Assembly: GCA_017629985.1 (NCBI GenBank)
Contig: JAGBWD010000024.1
Location: forward strand, 62,001-126,000
DNA length: 64,000 bases
Source: Alistipes sp.
GTDB taxonomy: Bacteria; Bacteroidota; Bacteroidia; Bacteroidales; Rikenellaceae
Direction of reading: 5' to 3'
Shown: in pieces, positions 45,396 through 54,440 of the stretch
Layout of the letters: every line of letters begins with the position of its first letter
Position numbering within the stretch: position 1 is the first letter of the stretch
Made by a program: the position numbers and the translations under genes
The notes under the pieces: model-generated
Seen by the model: only the letters and a program-made list of their open reading frames with translations
The model's database searches: none
What the model was told of the DNA's origin: nothing

Positions 45396-46256
45396 ATGCG
45401 TCAATTAAAGATTACCAAATCGATTACTAACCGCGAGAGTGCGTCATTGGATAAGTACCTTCAGGAGATTGGTAAGGAGGAGCTTATCTCTGTTGAGGAG
45501 GAGGTAGAACTTGCCCAACGTATTCGTAAAGGAGACCAGGAGGCGTTGGAGCGCCTTACAAAGGCTAACCTACGTTTCGTAGTATCTGTTGCCAAGCAGT
45601 ATCAGAATCAGGGTTTGAGCCTTCCCGACCTTATCAATGAGGGTAACCTAGGACTTATCAAGGCGGCAGAGAAGTTCGATGAGACTCGAGGCTTTAAGTT
45701 TATCTCGTATGCCGTATGGTGGATTCGTCAGTCTATCCTTCAGGCTCTTGCCGAGCAGTCGCGTATCGTGCGTTTGCCACTTAATCAGGTAGGTTCACTT
45801 AATAAGATTAACAAGGCTTTTGCACGTTTCGAGCAGGAGCATGAGCGTACTCCATCTGCCGAGGAACTAGCAACAGAACTGGAGCTTCCAAAGGAGAAGG
45901 TTACTGATACGTTGCGTGTTGCGGGACGTCACATCTCTGTAGATGCCCCATTTGCCGATGGCGAGGATAACAGCCTTTTGGATGTGTTGGTAAATACCGA
46001 CTCTCCAAATGCAGACCGTGGTCTTATTAACGAGTCACTTGCTACAGAGGTGGAGCGTGCGTTGGAGATTCTTACAGAGCGTGAGCGTGATATAATCCGC
46101 TACTTCTTTGGTATCGGTACCTCGGAGATGACTCTCGAGGAGATTGGTGAGAAGTTCGACCTCACACGTGAGCGTGTACGTCAGATTAAGGAGAAGGCTA
46201 TTCGCAAGCTCCGTCAGTCTACAAGAAGTATTCCTCTTAAGTCATACCTAGGATAG
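45396..46256 (+). CDS. rpoD: Primary RNA polymerase sigma factor (Bacteroidota type)
   Basis: This 286-residue sigma factor is the housekeeping sigma of Bacteroidota, which recognises TTG-N19-TAnnTTTG promoters. Region 1.2 starts at about residue 15 ([10 protein letters not shown]), region 2 includes [11 protein letters not shown] and [20 protein letters not shown] (the melting region), region 3 is at about 125-200, and region 4 ends with the helix-turn-helix [21 protein letters not shown]. It lacks region 1.1, normal for this group. It stands alone with a strong terminator downstream. Confidence 0.97.
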   Translation: MRQLKITKSITNRESASLDKYLQEIGKEELISVEEEVELAQRIRKGDQEALERLTKANLRFVVSVAKQYQNQGLSLPDLINEGNLGLIKAAEKFDETRGFKFISYAVWWIRQSILQALAEQSRIVRLPLNQVGSLNKINKAFARFEQEHERTPSAEELATELELPKEKVTDTLRVAGRHISVDAPFADGEDNSLLDVLVNTDSPNADRGLINESLATEVERALEILTERERDIIRYFFGIGTSEMTLEEIGEKFDLTRERVRQIKEKAIRKLRQSTRSIPLKSYLG

Positions 46257-46286
46257 GCCTACAAGATAGGTTGTCCGATAAATATA

Positions 46287-46326
46287 AAATCTTCGAGATG
46301 TGTCTACACTCTCGAAGATTTTTTTT
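46287..46326 (+). terminator. Terminator of rpoD
   Basis: A 12-bp stem AAATCTTCGAGA/TCTCGAAGATTT (46287-46298 with 46310-46321), followed by six more Ts, 30 bp after the rpoD stop. Confidence 0.9.
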
Positions 46327-46344
46327 GTGTGCATGAACCCCAAA

Positions 46345-46378
46345 AAAAAATCCCACTTGATTGCCAAGTGGGATTTTT
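46345..46378. terminator. Terminator of the apbE-dsbD operon, likely bidirectional
   Basis: The 10-bp stem AATCCCACTT/AAGTGGGATT (46349-46358 with 46366-46375) is flanked by a nine-A run on the left, giving a T-run on the minus strand, and by Ts on the right. It sits 20 bp beyond the dsbD-like stop. Confidence 0.85.
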
Positions 46379-46397
46379 CGTATATGTAAACGCCCTA

Positions 46398-48317
46398 TTA
46401 CATAGCGTTCTTTGCAGTGTTAAGGAAGTCTACGAAGCCCTGGATGTCGGTGTCGTAACCACGTGGGCCTGCCAATACTGTCTCACCATCTGGCGAGAGA
46501 AGGATATAGCCTGGCTGTGCATTAACACCCCAACGATCCTGTGCAAACTTTGAGTTGATAGAGCCCAAACGCTTTCCATCCTCAACCTTGGTGTTGTCAT
46601 CAACGTAGAGAGCGCAGATTACAAAGTCGTTCTGCAACATAGGCAATACGCTGCTGTGGCTCCATACCATAGTCTCCATCTCACGGCAGTTGTTACATGC
46701 GTGACCAGTAACGTCTACGAAGATAGGCTTGTTCTGCTTCATAGCATCCTCAACAGCCTCCTCGAAGTCGAAGTGACCCTCGAGCTGGTGTGGCAAGTGT
46801 AGGAAGTCAGCATACTTACGGCCAGTGTTAGCATTATCAACGCGACCATTAATCTGGTAATCCTGTGTGCTCATAGGTGGAATATAACCAGAGATAGCGT
46901 TAAGTGGTGCGCCGAACATACCTGGAATCATGTATACTACGAATGAGAATACTGCGATAGCAAGTGTGAGGCGGAATACTGATACATGCTTAACCTCGTC
47001 ATCGTGAGCGAAACGAAGCTTGCCAAGCAAGTACAAACCAAGCAATGAGAATGTTACAATCCAGATAGCGAGGTATACCTCACGGTCGAGCAATCCCCAG
47101 TGCATAGTCTGGTCAGCAGTCATCAAGAACTTCAAACCTAGGGCTACCTCGATGAAACCAAGGACAACCTTTACAGAGTTCAACCAACCACCGCTCTTTG
47201 GCAAGTTCTTAAGCAACGATGGGAACCATGCCAACACTGTAAATGGAAGAGCAAAGGCAATAGCAAATGCTGCCATAGTGATAATTGGCATCCATACACC
47301 ACCGCTTGTAGAGCTGATGATAACTGAACCTACGATAGGACCTGTACAAGAGAATGATACAAGAACAAGGGTCAAAGCCATGAAGAAGATACCTACCAAG
47401 CCACCCTTATCAGCACCCTCGTCACTCTTGTTTACAAGTGATGATGGCAATGTGATCTCGAATGCACCCAAGAACGATGCTGCAAAGATCATAAAGATAA
47501 CGAAGAAGATAAGGTTAGGAATCCAGTGTGTACCGATGGCATTGAAGATATCGCCAGCTACGTTAGTACCAAATGCGTTTGAAAGAAGTACAAGAATTGC
47601 GATAGGCAACACGTAGAGTGCGATGATGAAGAAACCATACATGAAGGCGCGGAAACGACCCTGTGCAGGAGACTGTGAACCCTTAACGAAGAATGATACA
47701 GTCATAGGAACCATAGGGAATACACATGGTGTCAAGAGCGCTGCAAAGCCCCAAAGGATAGCTGTGATGATTGAACCCCAGTCGAGTGGTGCTGCAGATG
47801 ATGTGCTGTTGCTCTGTGCAGCAGCTACGACAGCCTCACCTGGCATCTTAATTGAGAATGTCGAAGGGTTTGATGTACACTGATTAGTCTCGTTGGTGCA
47901 GATTGTGGCGCTGATGTAACCTGTAACCTTCTGACCTGCAGAAGCCTTGATAGTGTGTACATAGATAGCCTTGTTGTAGTAGATGAGCGATGGCTCTCCA
48001 GTGTACTCATCTATGCCATGCTCCTCTGGCTTAAGAGTCTCTACAACATCTCCAACAACCTCTGCGTTGTCAAACTCAAAGTATGGAGCAGAAAAGTCGG
48101 TCATAGGGTAGCCATGGAAGCCCTCTGCGATAGTAGCCTCAAGGGTTACGGCAAAGTTACCATCCTCCAACTCCTCGGCGCTGATAGCCCACTCAACAGG
48201 TGCGCCCTCATTATCATTGACTACCGTACCAGTAGTCTTTGCAGCATCCTGTGCCGATACTGCGAAAGGCAACATTAGAGCAATAGAAAGCACTAATGAT
48301 TTGAAAAGATTTTTCAT
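46398..48317 (-). CDS. dsbD: DsbD-like thiol:disulfide interchange protein
   Basis: This 639-residue protein carries electrons from the cytoplasm across the inner membrane to periplasmic thiol proteins. The order is a Sec signal (SLALMLPFAVSA-type), an N-terminal DsbD-alpha-like beta domain (about residues 25-150), a membrane core with the redox cysteines in TPCVFPMVPMTV and SFSCTGPIVGS, and a C-terminal thioredoxin domain with the ACNNC active site (about residues 540-560). No separate DsbC/DsbG gene lies nearby. It is the last gene of the operon that starts with apbE. Confidence 0.92.
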   Translation of the reverse strand: MKNLFKSLVLSIALMLPFAVSAQDAAKTTGTVVNDNEGAPVEWAISAEELEDGNFAVTLEATIAEGFHGYPMTDFSAPYFEFDNAEVVGDVVETLKPEEHGIDEYTGEPSLIYYNKAIYVHTIKASAGQKVTGYISATICTNETNQCTSNPSTFSIKMPGEAVVAAAQSNSTSSAAPLDWGSIITAILWGFAALLTPCVFPMVPMTVSFFVKGSQSPAQGRFRAFMYGFFIIALYVLPIAILVLLSNAFGTNVAGDIFNAIGTHWIPNLIFFVIFMIFAASFLGAFEITLPSSLVNKSDEGADKGGLVGIFFMALTLVLVSFSCTGPIVGSVIISSTSGGVWMPIITMAAFAIAFALPFTVLAWFPSLLKNLPKSGGWLNSVKVVLGFIEVALGLKFLMTADQTMHWGLLDREVYLAIWIVTFSLLGLYLLGKLRFAHDDEVKHVSVFRLTLAIAVFSFVVYMIPGMFGAPLNAISGYIPPMSTQDYQINGRVDNANTGRKYADFLHLPHQLEGHFDFEEAVEDAMKQNKPIFVDVTGHACNNCREMETMVWSHSSVLPMLQNDFVICALYVDDNTKVEDGKRLGSINSKFAQDRWGVNAQPGYILLSPDGETVLAGPRGYDTDIQGFVDFLNTAKNAM

Positions 48318-48349
48318 AAAGTTTTTGGTTTAGTTTTATTAATTGTTTG

Positions 48350-49309
48350 TTAATTGTTATCAATATTTTCGAGTGTAGGGTCGGGGAATGCGCTGTCGGC
48401 AACTATAACATCCTCGGTTCTGCCATCCCAAACCTTGTAGCGTGATGGTGACACGCCAACCCTCTGCTTGAAGTACTTACCAAAGAAGCTCTGCGAGGCA
48501 AAGTTTAGCTTTATGGCGATGTCGCGGATGCTCAATCCCGAATATTTCAATAGACGCTTCGCCTCATAGACCACCGCCTCATCGATAAGTTTTGAGGCGT
48601 TGCGACCGCTCTTCTTCTTAAGTATCAGTGAGAGGTATTTTGGTGTGATATTCATTTTTGAGGCGTAAAACTCCACGCTGCGCTCGGTGCTACAATGCTC
48701 TCTCAATAGGTCGAGGAAGGTGTTAAATAGCTCATCAGTGCGATTGCTCACCGCCCCATTAGATGGTAGCGTATGCTGCTGCAGAATGCCCATAACATAG
48801 TGGAACATAGCTGCAAAGAGTGAGCTGATAATCTTCTGACGGTTTGTTGTTGGGGCATAATCACACAACACCGAACGCATGAGCTTCGAGATGTCGTTGA
48901 TGTATGTTGCCTCCTCGGATGAAATCTGCACACAAGGCTCATCGAGGAATCCGTGATATATAGATATAAGGTCTTGAGTATCGACATGGATACTGTTGAG
49001 ATACTGCTGTGAGTATGTAATCATGTATCCTGACGAACGTATAGAGGCCTTAACCTGCTCAATAACGGTATTCTCGTTAAATATAAATAGAGTGTTAGGA
49101 CGTAACTCGTGTAGCTTGCCGTTAATCTTAATGCGGGCTGTACCACTCACCGTTACGCCGATAGAGACACCCTGAATGAGAGCTGTGAGGTCATCAAGTT
49201 CTCGAAACATAACTAGTGGAGTGATAACCATATCCTCCGAGTAGTATGAAGTTTCGAATCGAGACTTGAGCCTCTCTATCGAGGTTCTTTTAATACCATC
49301 CTGTTTCAT
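48350..49309 (-). CDS. AraC family transcriptional regulator
   Basis: This 319-residue regulator has an N-terminal cupin-like ligand domain (about residues 20-160, with VSGTARIKINGKLHELRPNT) and a C-terminal AraC/XylS double helix-turn-helix (about 195-300, including FYASKMNITPKYLSLILKK and LSIRDIAIKLNFASQSFFGK, then FKQRVGVSPSRYK). The ligand is unknown. It is 32 bp upstream of the dsbD-like gene in the same operon, so it may regulate this operon or an unlinked set. Confidence 0.9.
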   Translation of the reverse strand: MKQDGIKRTSIERLKSRFETSYYSEDMVITPLVMFRELDDLTALIQGVSIGVTVSGTARIKINGKLHELRPNTLFIFNENTVIEQVKASIRSSGYMITYSQQYLNSIHVDTQDLISIYHGFLDEPCVQISSEEATYINDISKLMRSVLCDYAPTTNRQKIISSLFAAMFHYVMGILQQHTLPSNGAVSNRTDELFNTFLDLLREHCSTERSVEFYASKMNITPKYLSLILKKKSGRNASKLIDEAVVYEAKRLLKYSGLSIRDIAIKLNFASQSFFGKYFKQRVGVSPSRYKVWDGRTEDVIVADSAFPDPTLENIDNN

Positions 49310-49344
49310 CGTGCTTTTATATATATGTTGTTTTCCAACGTCTG

Positions 49345-50196
49345 TTATATTCGTATCTTAATATGTCCTGGTAGACACTCGATATTAAGCGGAAAGTCTG
49401 GGCCTGGTTGTCCATCTATGTCGGTACGCTCATGGAGTGGACAGTTTAGCTCAATCTTATTGCTACGTATATATCTCACCTTTGCATCCTTACCTCCCAT
49501 GAGGTAGTGCATCATGCTAAACACCGTCTTTGCCTTGCTTGCATAGTCAAGGATAAGTAGGTCAAAAACGCCATCATCTATCTTTGACTCTGGGGCAAGA
49601 TTGAATCGTCCGGCGCTACGTCCGTTGAAGACAAGTAGCATCGCGGCATTGGTGTCAATCACCTCCTCATTGACCTTTACGCTTATGGGTATGGGGTGCA
49701 TGGTCATAAGGTCGCGAGTGCCGATGCGAATGTATGCCAGCTTACCCATCAGGTGCTTCTCCTTATCTGTAGCCTGCTGCGAGGTGGTGGTCAGCACACC
49801 AAAGCTCATGACATTCACAAAGTATGTCCCATTTACCACACCGCAATCTACTCTGCGCTCCGAACCTTCGGCTATCTGCTTTGCAGCACGCAGGATGTTA
49901 CGTTTGCACCCTATAGCCCCTGCAAAGTCATTTGCAGTACCCGAGGGGATGATGCCTAGGGTGACATTTAAGCCCTTCTCCTGCATCTTGTTTACGACAA
50001 AGTTTATGGTGCCATCGCCGCCACATACAACAGCTAGCTCCGTATCCTCCTCTCCATCGAAAGGGTTTTTCGTAAAGTCGATAATCTTTGGACAGATATC
50101 AATATTTGCTGCGCGGAATATCTCAACTATCTTGTCTAGATGTCGTGCTACACGGCCTTTGCCAGCTTGGGTGTTATATAGTAGTATCGCCTTCAT
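49345..50196 (-). CDS. Diacylglycerol/lipid kinase family protein (YegS-like)
   Basis: This 283-residue lipid kinase of the diacylglycerol kinase catalytic-domain family has the ATP-binding block LLYNTQAGKGRVARHL, CGGDGTINFVVN and IIPSGTANDFAGAIG. Members phosphorylate diacylglycerol, sphingoid or phosphatidylglycerol-type lipids; the true substrate is unknown. It lies 12 bp after apbE and 35 bp before the AraC gene. Confidence 0.9.
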   Translation of the reverse strand: MKAILLYNTQAGKGRVARHLDKIVEIFRAANIDICPKIIDFTKNPFDGEEDTELAVVCGGDGTINFVVNKMQEKGLNVTLGIIPSGTANDFAGAIGCKRNILRAAKQIAEGSERRVDCGVVNGTYFVNVMSFGVLTTTSQQATDKEKHLMGKLAYIRIGTRDLMTMHPIPISVKVNEEVIDTNAAMLLVFNGRSAGRFNLAPESKIDDGVFDLLILDYASKAKTVFSMMHYLMGGKDAKVRYIRSNKIELNCPLHERTDIDGQPGPDFPLNIECLPGHIKIRI

Positions 50197-50208
50197 CTCT
50201 TCTGTTGC

Positions 50209-51219
50209 TTACTCCCTAAACTCCTCGGAACACTCTACTCTGTATCCCTCTCCATCTGCAAAGATGAAGTAGTACTTCCAATCAAACGTAGCTTCGTATC
50301 TCTCAGCAACCTCCAATGCTTCGTCAGAGCCTAGTGCCATGAACATCGTTGCTGCAGCATCCGCTAGTGCGCACTCCTTGGCAACTACGGTGGCAGATAG
50401 AAGTGTGCTAACAACGCTATACCCTGTGCGAGGGTCTATTGTGTGAACTATCTTTTGCCCCTCCTCGTTGATGTAAAATCTACGATAGTTGCCCGATGTA
50501 GCCACTGCAACATTGTCGATAGATATAATCTTCTCGAAGCTATCCATCGCCATATTGCCATCGTATGGTGTCTCAATGCCTATTGTCCATTTTGCATCGC
50601 GAGGGTTCTTGCCCTTGCAACGCAGTTCGCCGCCAATGTTAATCATGTAGTCTACTATGCCTAGTGACTCCAGACGCTCGGCAACCATGTCTACGACATA
50701 TCCCTTGGCAATAGAGTTTAGGTCTATCTGAATTCTAGAGTCTTGCTTAATAACCCTTTTGCCCTCGATGTTCAATTTATCATGCCCTATAAACGCAAGT
50801 AGAGAGTCTATGTTTGGCTCCCTTCTCTCGCCCTTCTCTCGCCCAAAGCCCCAAGCATCGGTTAGAGGCTTTATGGTGATGTCATAGGCTCCGTTGCTAA
50901 TCTGTGATAGCTTCTCGGCAAGAGTGATGTTGTAGATGATATGCTCATCTGCGCCATCTTGCTCGTTGCGATTTATGGCCGATAACAATGAGTTGGGGTC
51001 AAATATCGACATCGAAGCCTTTGCCTCACGATCTATCTCCTCGATAATGGAGTGTATCTCTTCTGGGGGGAGTGTTGTTTTGCACTTTACCTGAACAAAT
51101 GTTCCTAGTGCTGTGCTGTCTATGGTGATAAAGTTACTCTTCTTGTTGCAGCCAACTGCTACTATGAGCAATGATGCTACGATGACGAGAAACTTGTTGG
51201 GTACTATTCTCACAAACAT
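50209..51219 (-). CDS. apbE: FAD:protein FMN transferase ApbE
   Basis: ApbE attaches FMN covalently to target proteins on the outer side of the inner membrane, for example Rnf or Nqr subunits. The start is set at 51219 (MFVRIVPNKFLVIVASLLIVAVGC, lipoprotein Cys24), giving 336 residues. A longer frame from 51276 overlaps the promoter at 51247-51276, so is unlikely. Conserved text includes STALGTFVQV, NSIAKGYVVDMVAERL, INIGGELRCKGKNP, KIVHTIDPRTGYSV and ADAAATMFMALG. It is the first gene of the four-gene operon. Confidence 0.95.
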   Translation of the reverse strand: MFVRIVPNKFLVIVASLLIVAVGCNKKSNFITIDSTALGTFVQVKCKTTLPPEEIHSIIEEIDREAKASMSIFDPNSLLSAINRNEQDGADEHIIYNITLAEKLSQISNGAYDITIKPLTDAWGFGREKGERREPNIDSLLAFIGHDKLNIEGKRVIKQDSRIQIDLNSIAKGYVVDMVAERLESLGIVDYMINIGGELRCKGKNPRDAKWTIGIETPYDGNMAMDSFEKIISIDNVAVATSGNYRRFYINEEGQKIVHTIDPRTGYSVVSTLLSATVVAKECALADAAATMFMALGSDEALEVAERYEATFDWKYYFIFADGEGYRVECSEEFRE

Positions 51220-51246
51220 AAACAGTCTTATTAAATAAATTCGCGA

Positions 51247-51276
51247 CAAAGATAGGCAAAAAATCACAATTTTCAA
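51247..51276 (-). promoter_or_regulatory. Promoter of the apbE operon
   Basis: On the minus strand TTG (51276-51274), a 19-bp spacer and TATCTTTG (51254-51247) give a perfect -33/-7 pair, 28 bp before the ATG at 51219. It helps to choose that start. Confidence 0.8.
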
Positions 51277-51570
51277 CCCTTATTACCCGAAAAATGAGAA
51301 TGACGAGTGGAAAAATAGAAAAGTTTTACATCGCTATATTATTTTTTATATTTATAATAATGTGCATTTGTAGTCAAAAAAAAGAATATAATGTTAATAG
51401 CTATGGATTTATTTATGTTACTGTTTGTTGGGGTGGACGTGTGTCGGCGTTTGAGTGGTGTGTGCTATTTTTAGTTGCTCAATGTGTGCTGTTTGGGGGT
51501 ATTTGTGATAAAATATTGGCTATCTGATAAAAAACTTTACGGATATCTTCTTTTTCTTTTGAAAAAGGTT
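51277..51570. other. Intergenic region upstream of rpsO
   Basis: No gene is convincing in this 294-bp AT-rich stretch. A 77-codon frame (51294-51527) exists but has no promoter or family match. Confidence 0.55.
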
Positions 51571-51600
51571 TTGTGATTAGCAAAAAAAAACCTATCTTTG
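51571..51600 (+). promoter_or_regulatory. Promoter of rpsO
   Basis: TTG (51571-51573), a 19-bp spacer and TATCTTTG (51593-51600) form a perfect Bacteroidota promoter. Confidence 0.9.
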
Positions 51601-51709
51601 CGCCACGCTCCGGCAGGATCTAGGGTAAGGACGATCTGTCGTGGAGTGGAACCAGGTATTGCTCCTCGGGAAAAATGATGTGGGAGCATGCCATAAAACC
51701 TTAATTTTT
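51601..51709 (+). promoter_or_regulatory. Structured rpsO leader, possible S15-binding RNA
   Basis: About 100 bases lie between the promoter and the rpsO ATG. They can form two hairpins: CCAC/GTGG (51603-51606 with 51641-51644) continuing inward as GGCAGGATC/GATCTGTC (51612-51620 with 51633-51640); and GCTCC/GGGAGC (51661-51665 with 51682-51687) extended by GGTA/TGCC-type pairs. S15 is known to bind its own leader RNA in several phyla; that this one does is inference. Confidence 0.55.
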
Positions 51710-51979
51710 ATGTATTTGACACCTGAAAAGAAGCAGGAGTTGTTTGGCCAGTACGGCAAGTCTACAACAGACACAGGCTCACCCGAGAGCCAGATCGCGT
51801 TATTCACTTACCGTATCAACCACCTTACCGAGCACATGAAGAGCAATCGTCACGACTACGGTACACAGCGCTCATTGTTGCGCCTTGTAGGTAAGCGTCG
51901 TAAGTTGCTTATGTACTTGAAGGAGGTTGATATCGAGCGTTACCGCGCTATCATCAAGACTCTTAACCTCCGTAAGTAA
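51710..51979 (+). CDS. rpsO: 30S ribosomal protein S15
   Basis: S15 binds the central domain of 16S rRNA early in small-subunit assembly. The start is set at 51710 (MYLTPEKKQELFGQYG), giving the standard 89 residues; an upstream in-frame start at 51641 would lie inside the structured leader. Conserved text includes DTGSPESQIALFTYRINHLTEHMK and GKRRKLLMYL. It is followed by a terminator and then pnp, the classic rpsO-pnp order. Confidence 0.98.
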   Translation: MYLTPEKKQELFGQYGKSTTDTGSPESQIALFTYRINHLTEHMKSNRHDYGTQRSLLRLVGKRRKLLMYLKEVDIERYRAIIKTLNLRK

Positions 51980-51990
51980 GAGTGTGCAGC

Positions 51991-52024
51991 AAATGAAGGC
52001 AAAGCCTCGGCCTTGCCTTCATTT
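51991..52024 (+). terminator. Terminator of rpsO
   Basis: The 12-bp stem AAATGAAGGCAA/TTGCCTTCATTT (51991-52002 with 52013-52024) starts 11 bp after the rpsO stop. The T-run after it is short, so some read-through into pnp is possible. Confidence 0.75.
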
Positions 52025-52052
52025 ACACTGAAAAATCAAGAATGATTTGAGA

Positions 52053-52090
52053 TATTTTAGAGGAAATTTTTAGAGGTTTTTTTAGAGATT
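52053..52090 (+). repeat. TTTTAGAG repeat in the pnp leader
   Basis: The block TTTTAGAG occurs three times in about 36 bases (near 52055, 52068 and 52081), ending just before the pnp ATG at 52093. Confidence 0.55.
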
Positions 52091-52092
52091 TT

Positions 52093-54336
52093 ATGGAAAC
52101 TAACAAGTTGTACAATGCTGTACAGAAGACAATCACTTTGGCTGATGGTCGCGAGATTATGATTGAGACTGGTAAGCTCGCAAAGCAGGCTGATGGCTCG
52201 GTGGTTGTACGTATGGGCGACACAATGCTTTTGGGTACTGTTGTTGCTGCCAAGGATGCCAAGGAGGGAACAGATTTCATGCCTTTGCAGGTGGAGTATA
52301 AGGAGAAGTACGCATCATGCGGACGTTTTCCTGGTGGCTTCTTGAAGCGTGAGGGTAAGGCTGGTGACTCTGAGATTTTGGTAGCACGTCTTATCGACCG
52401 CGCATTGCGTCCACTTTTCCCTGCAGATTATCATGCCGAGGTATTTGTTACCGTTAATCTTATCTCGGCAGAGAAGGATATTCAGCCAGATGCTTTGGCT
52501 GGTTTGGCAGCATCTGCTGCTTTGGCAGTATCTGATATTCCATTTGGTGGCCCAATCTCGGAGGTACGTGTAGCACGTATCAATGGCGAGTATGTCATCA
52601 ACCCAGGTTTCGAGGCTATGAAGAGTGCAGACCTCGATATCATGGTAGGTGGTACTATCGATAATATCCTCATGGTTGAGGGTGAGATGAATGAGGTGTC
52701 AGAGGAGGTTATGCTCGGCGCTATCATGTTTGCTCACGAGGAGATTAAGAAGCACTGCGCAGTTCAGATTGAGCTTATGAAGGAGCTTGGTAAGGATGTT
52801 AAGCGCGAGTACTGCCATGAGACCAACGATGAGGAGTTGCGTCAGACTATCATCAACGAGCTTTATGACCGTGCGTATGCTATTGCAACCAGCGGTACTA
52901 TGAAGCACGAGCGCGCCGAGGCTTTTGATGCTTTGGAGGCAGAGTTTGCATCGCGCTATACAGAGGAGGAGCTTGAGGAGAAGGCACCTCTCATCCACAA
53001 GTACTTCCACGATGATGTTCAGAAGAAGGCTATGCGTAACATGATCCTCGATGAGGGTAAGCGTCTTGATGGTCGCCGCACCGATGAGATTCGTCCTATC
53101 TGGTGTGAGATTGGCTACTTGCCATGCGCTCATGGTTCAGCTATCTTCACACGTGGTGAGACACAGTCATTGACTACTGTTACTCTCGGCACAAAGCTCG
53201 ATGAGAAGCAGAAGGATGAGGTTTTGGTACAGGGCAGCGAGCAGTTTGTATTGCACTATAACTTCCCTCCATTCTCTACAGGTGAGGCTCGTCCAGCTCG
53301 TGGTTTGAGCCGCCGTGAGATTGGTCATGGTCACTTGGCATGGCGTGCGTTGAAGCCTATGGTTCCTGTTGGTGAGGCTAATCCATACGCAGTACGTGTC
53401 GTATCAGATATCTTGGAGTCTAACGGTTCTTCATCTATGGCTACTGTATGTGCTGGTACATTGGCACTTATGGATGCTGGTGTTAAGCTTCGCAAGCCAG
53501 TATCTGGTATCGCTATGGGTCTTATCTCTGACTCTGCAACTGGCCGTTGGGCTGTGTTGTCAGATATCTTGGGCGATGAGGATCACTTGGGCGATATGGA
53601 CTTCAAGGTTACAGGTACTTGTGATGGTATCACAGCTACACAGATGGATATCAAGGTTGATGGTCTATCATACGAGGTTTTGGCCAAGGCGTTGGAGCAG
53701 GCTCGTCAGGGTCGTCTTCACATCTTGAGCAAGATGGTTGAGACTATCGCAGAGCCACGTGAGGATTACAAGCCATTTGTACCACGTATCGTTCAGATAG
53801 CTATTCCACAGGAGTTTATCGGTGCAGTTATCGGCCCTGGTGGTAAGGTTATTCAGGAGATTCAGAAGACTACAGGTACTACAATCACCATCACCGAGGT
53901 TGATGAGAAGGGTATCGTAGATATCTTTGGCCCAGATAAGGAGGCTTTGGATGCTGCTTTGGCACGTGTTAAGGGCATCGTTGCTGTTCCAGAGATTGGT
54001 GAGACATACAATGGTAAGATTCGTTCTATCGTAGACTTTGGTGCTTTTGTGGAGATTCTTCCAGGTAAGGATGCGTTGTTGCACATCTCGGAGATTGACT
54101 ACAAGCGCTTTGAGACTATGGAGGAGACAGGTCTTAAGGAGGGTGATATGATTGAGGTTAAGCTCGTAGCTAAAGATCAGAAGACGGGCAAGCTCAAGCT
54201 CTCTCGCAAGGCGTTGCTTCCAAAGCCAGAGGGTTGGGTAGAGCGTGAGCCTCGTGAGCGTAAGCCACGCGAGGGTCAGCCACGCGAGGGCCAGGAGAAG
54301 CGCGAGCAGCGTGGACCACGTCCTAACCGTAAGTAA
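52093..54336 (+). CDS. pnp: Polynucleotide phosphorylase
   Basis: PNPase degrades RNA from the 3' end using phosphate. The 747-residue protein has two RNase PH domains (about residues 10-215 and 330-545, the second holding [23 protein letters not shown]), an alpha-helical linker, a KH domain ([18 protein letters not shown], near 575) and an S1 domain ([17 protein letters not shown], near 635-705). The C-terminus is an Arg/Glu-rich low-complexity tail ([16 protein letters not shown]) that may bind RNA or protein. Confidence 0.98.
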   Translation: METNKLYNAVQKTITLADGREIMIETGKLAKQADGSVVVRMGDTMLLGTVVAAKDAKEGTDFMPLQVEYKEKYASCGRFPGGFLKREGKAGDSEILVARLIDRALRPLFPADYHAEVFVTVNLISAEKDIQPDALAGLAASAALAVSDIPFGGPISEVRVARINGEYVINPGFEAMKSADLDIMVGGTIDNILMVEGEMNEVSEEVMLGAIMFAHEEIKKHCAVQIELMKELGKDVKREYCHETNDEELRQTIINELYDRAYAIATSGTMKHERAEAFDALEAEFASRYTEEELEEKAPLIHKYFHDDVQKKAMRNMILDEGKRLDGRRTDEIRPIWCEIGYLPCAHGSAIFTRGETQSLTTVTLGTKLDEKQKDEVLVQGSEQFVLHYNFPPFSTGEARPARGLSRREIGHGHLAWRALKPMVPVGEANPYAVRVVSDILESNGSSSMATVCAGTLALMDAGVKLRKPVSGIAMGLISDSATGRWAVLSDILGDEDHLGDMDFKVTGTCDGITATQMDIKVDGLSYEVLAKALEQARQGRLHILSKMVETIAEPREDYKPFVPRIVQIAIPQEFIGAVIGPGGKVIQEIQKTTGTTITITEVDEKGIVDIFGPDKEALDAALARVKGIVAVPEIGETYNGKIRSIVDFGAFVEILPGKDALLHISEIDYKRFETMEETGLKEGDMIEVKLVAKDQKTGKLKLSRKALLPKPEGWVEREPRERKPREGQPREGQEKREQRGPRPNRK

Positions 54337-54440
54337 AAATTAGCGGCCGTGCGCTATATATTATAATAATGTATGGCGCTTCGGCGTTAAGATAATATAC
54401 GACAAACAGAATAAACTTTATTAATAAAACAATTAAATCT

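Noticed and set aside
51220..51276. Longer N-terminus for apbE
   Set aside because: The promoter pair at 51247-51276 lies inside this extension, so the transcript would start after it.
51294..51527. 77-codon frame upstream of rpsO with a hydrophobic N-terminus
   Set aside because: It has no promoter of its own (the apbE promoter faces the other way), no family resemblance, and AT-rich sequence makes such frames easily by chance.
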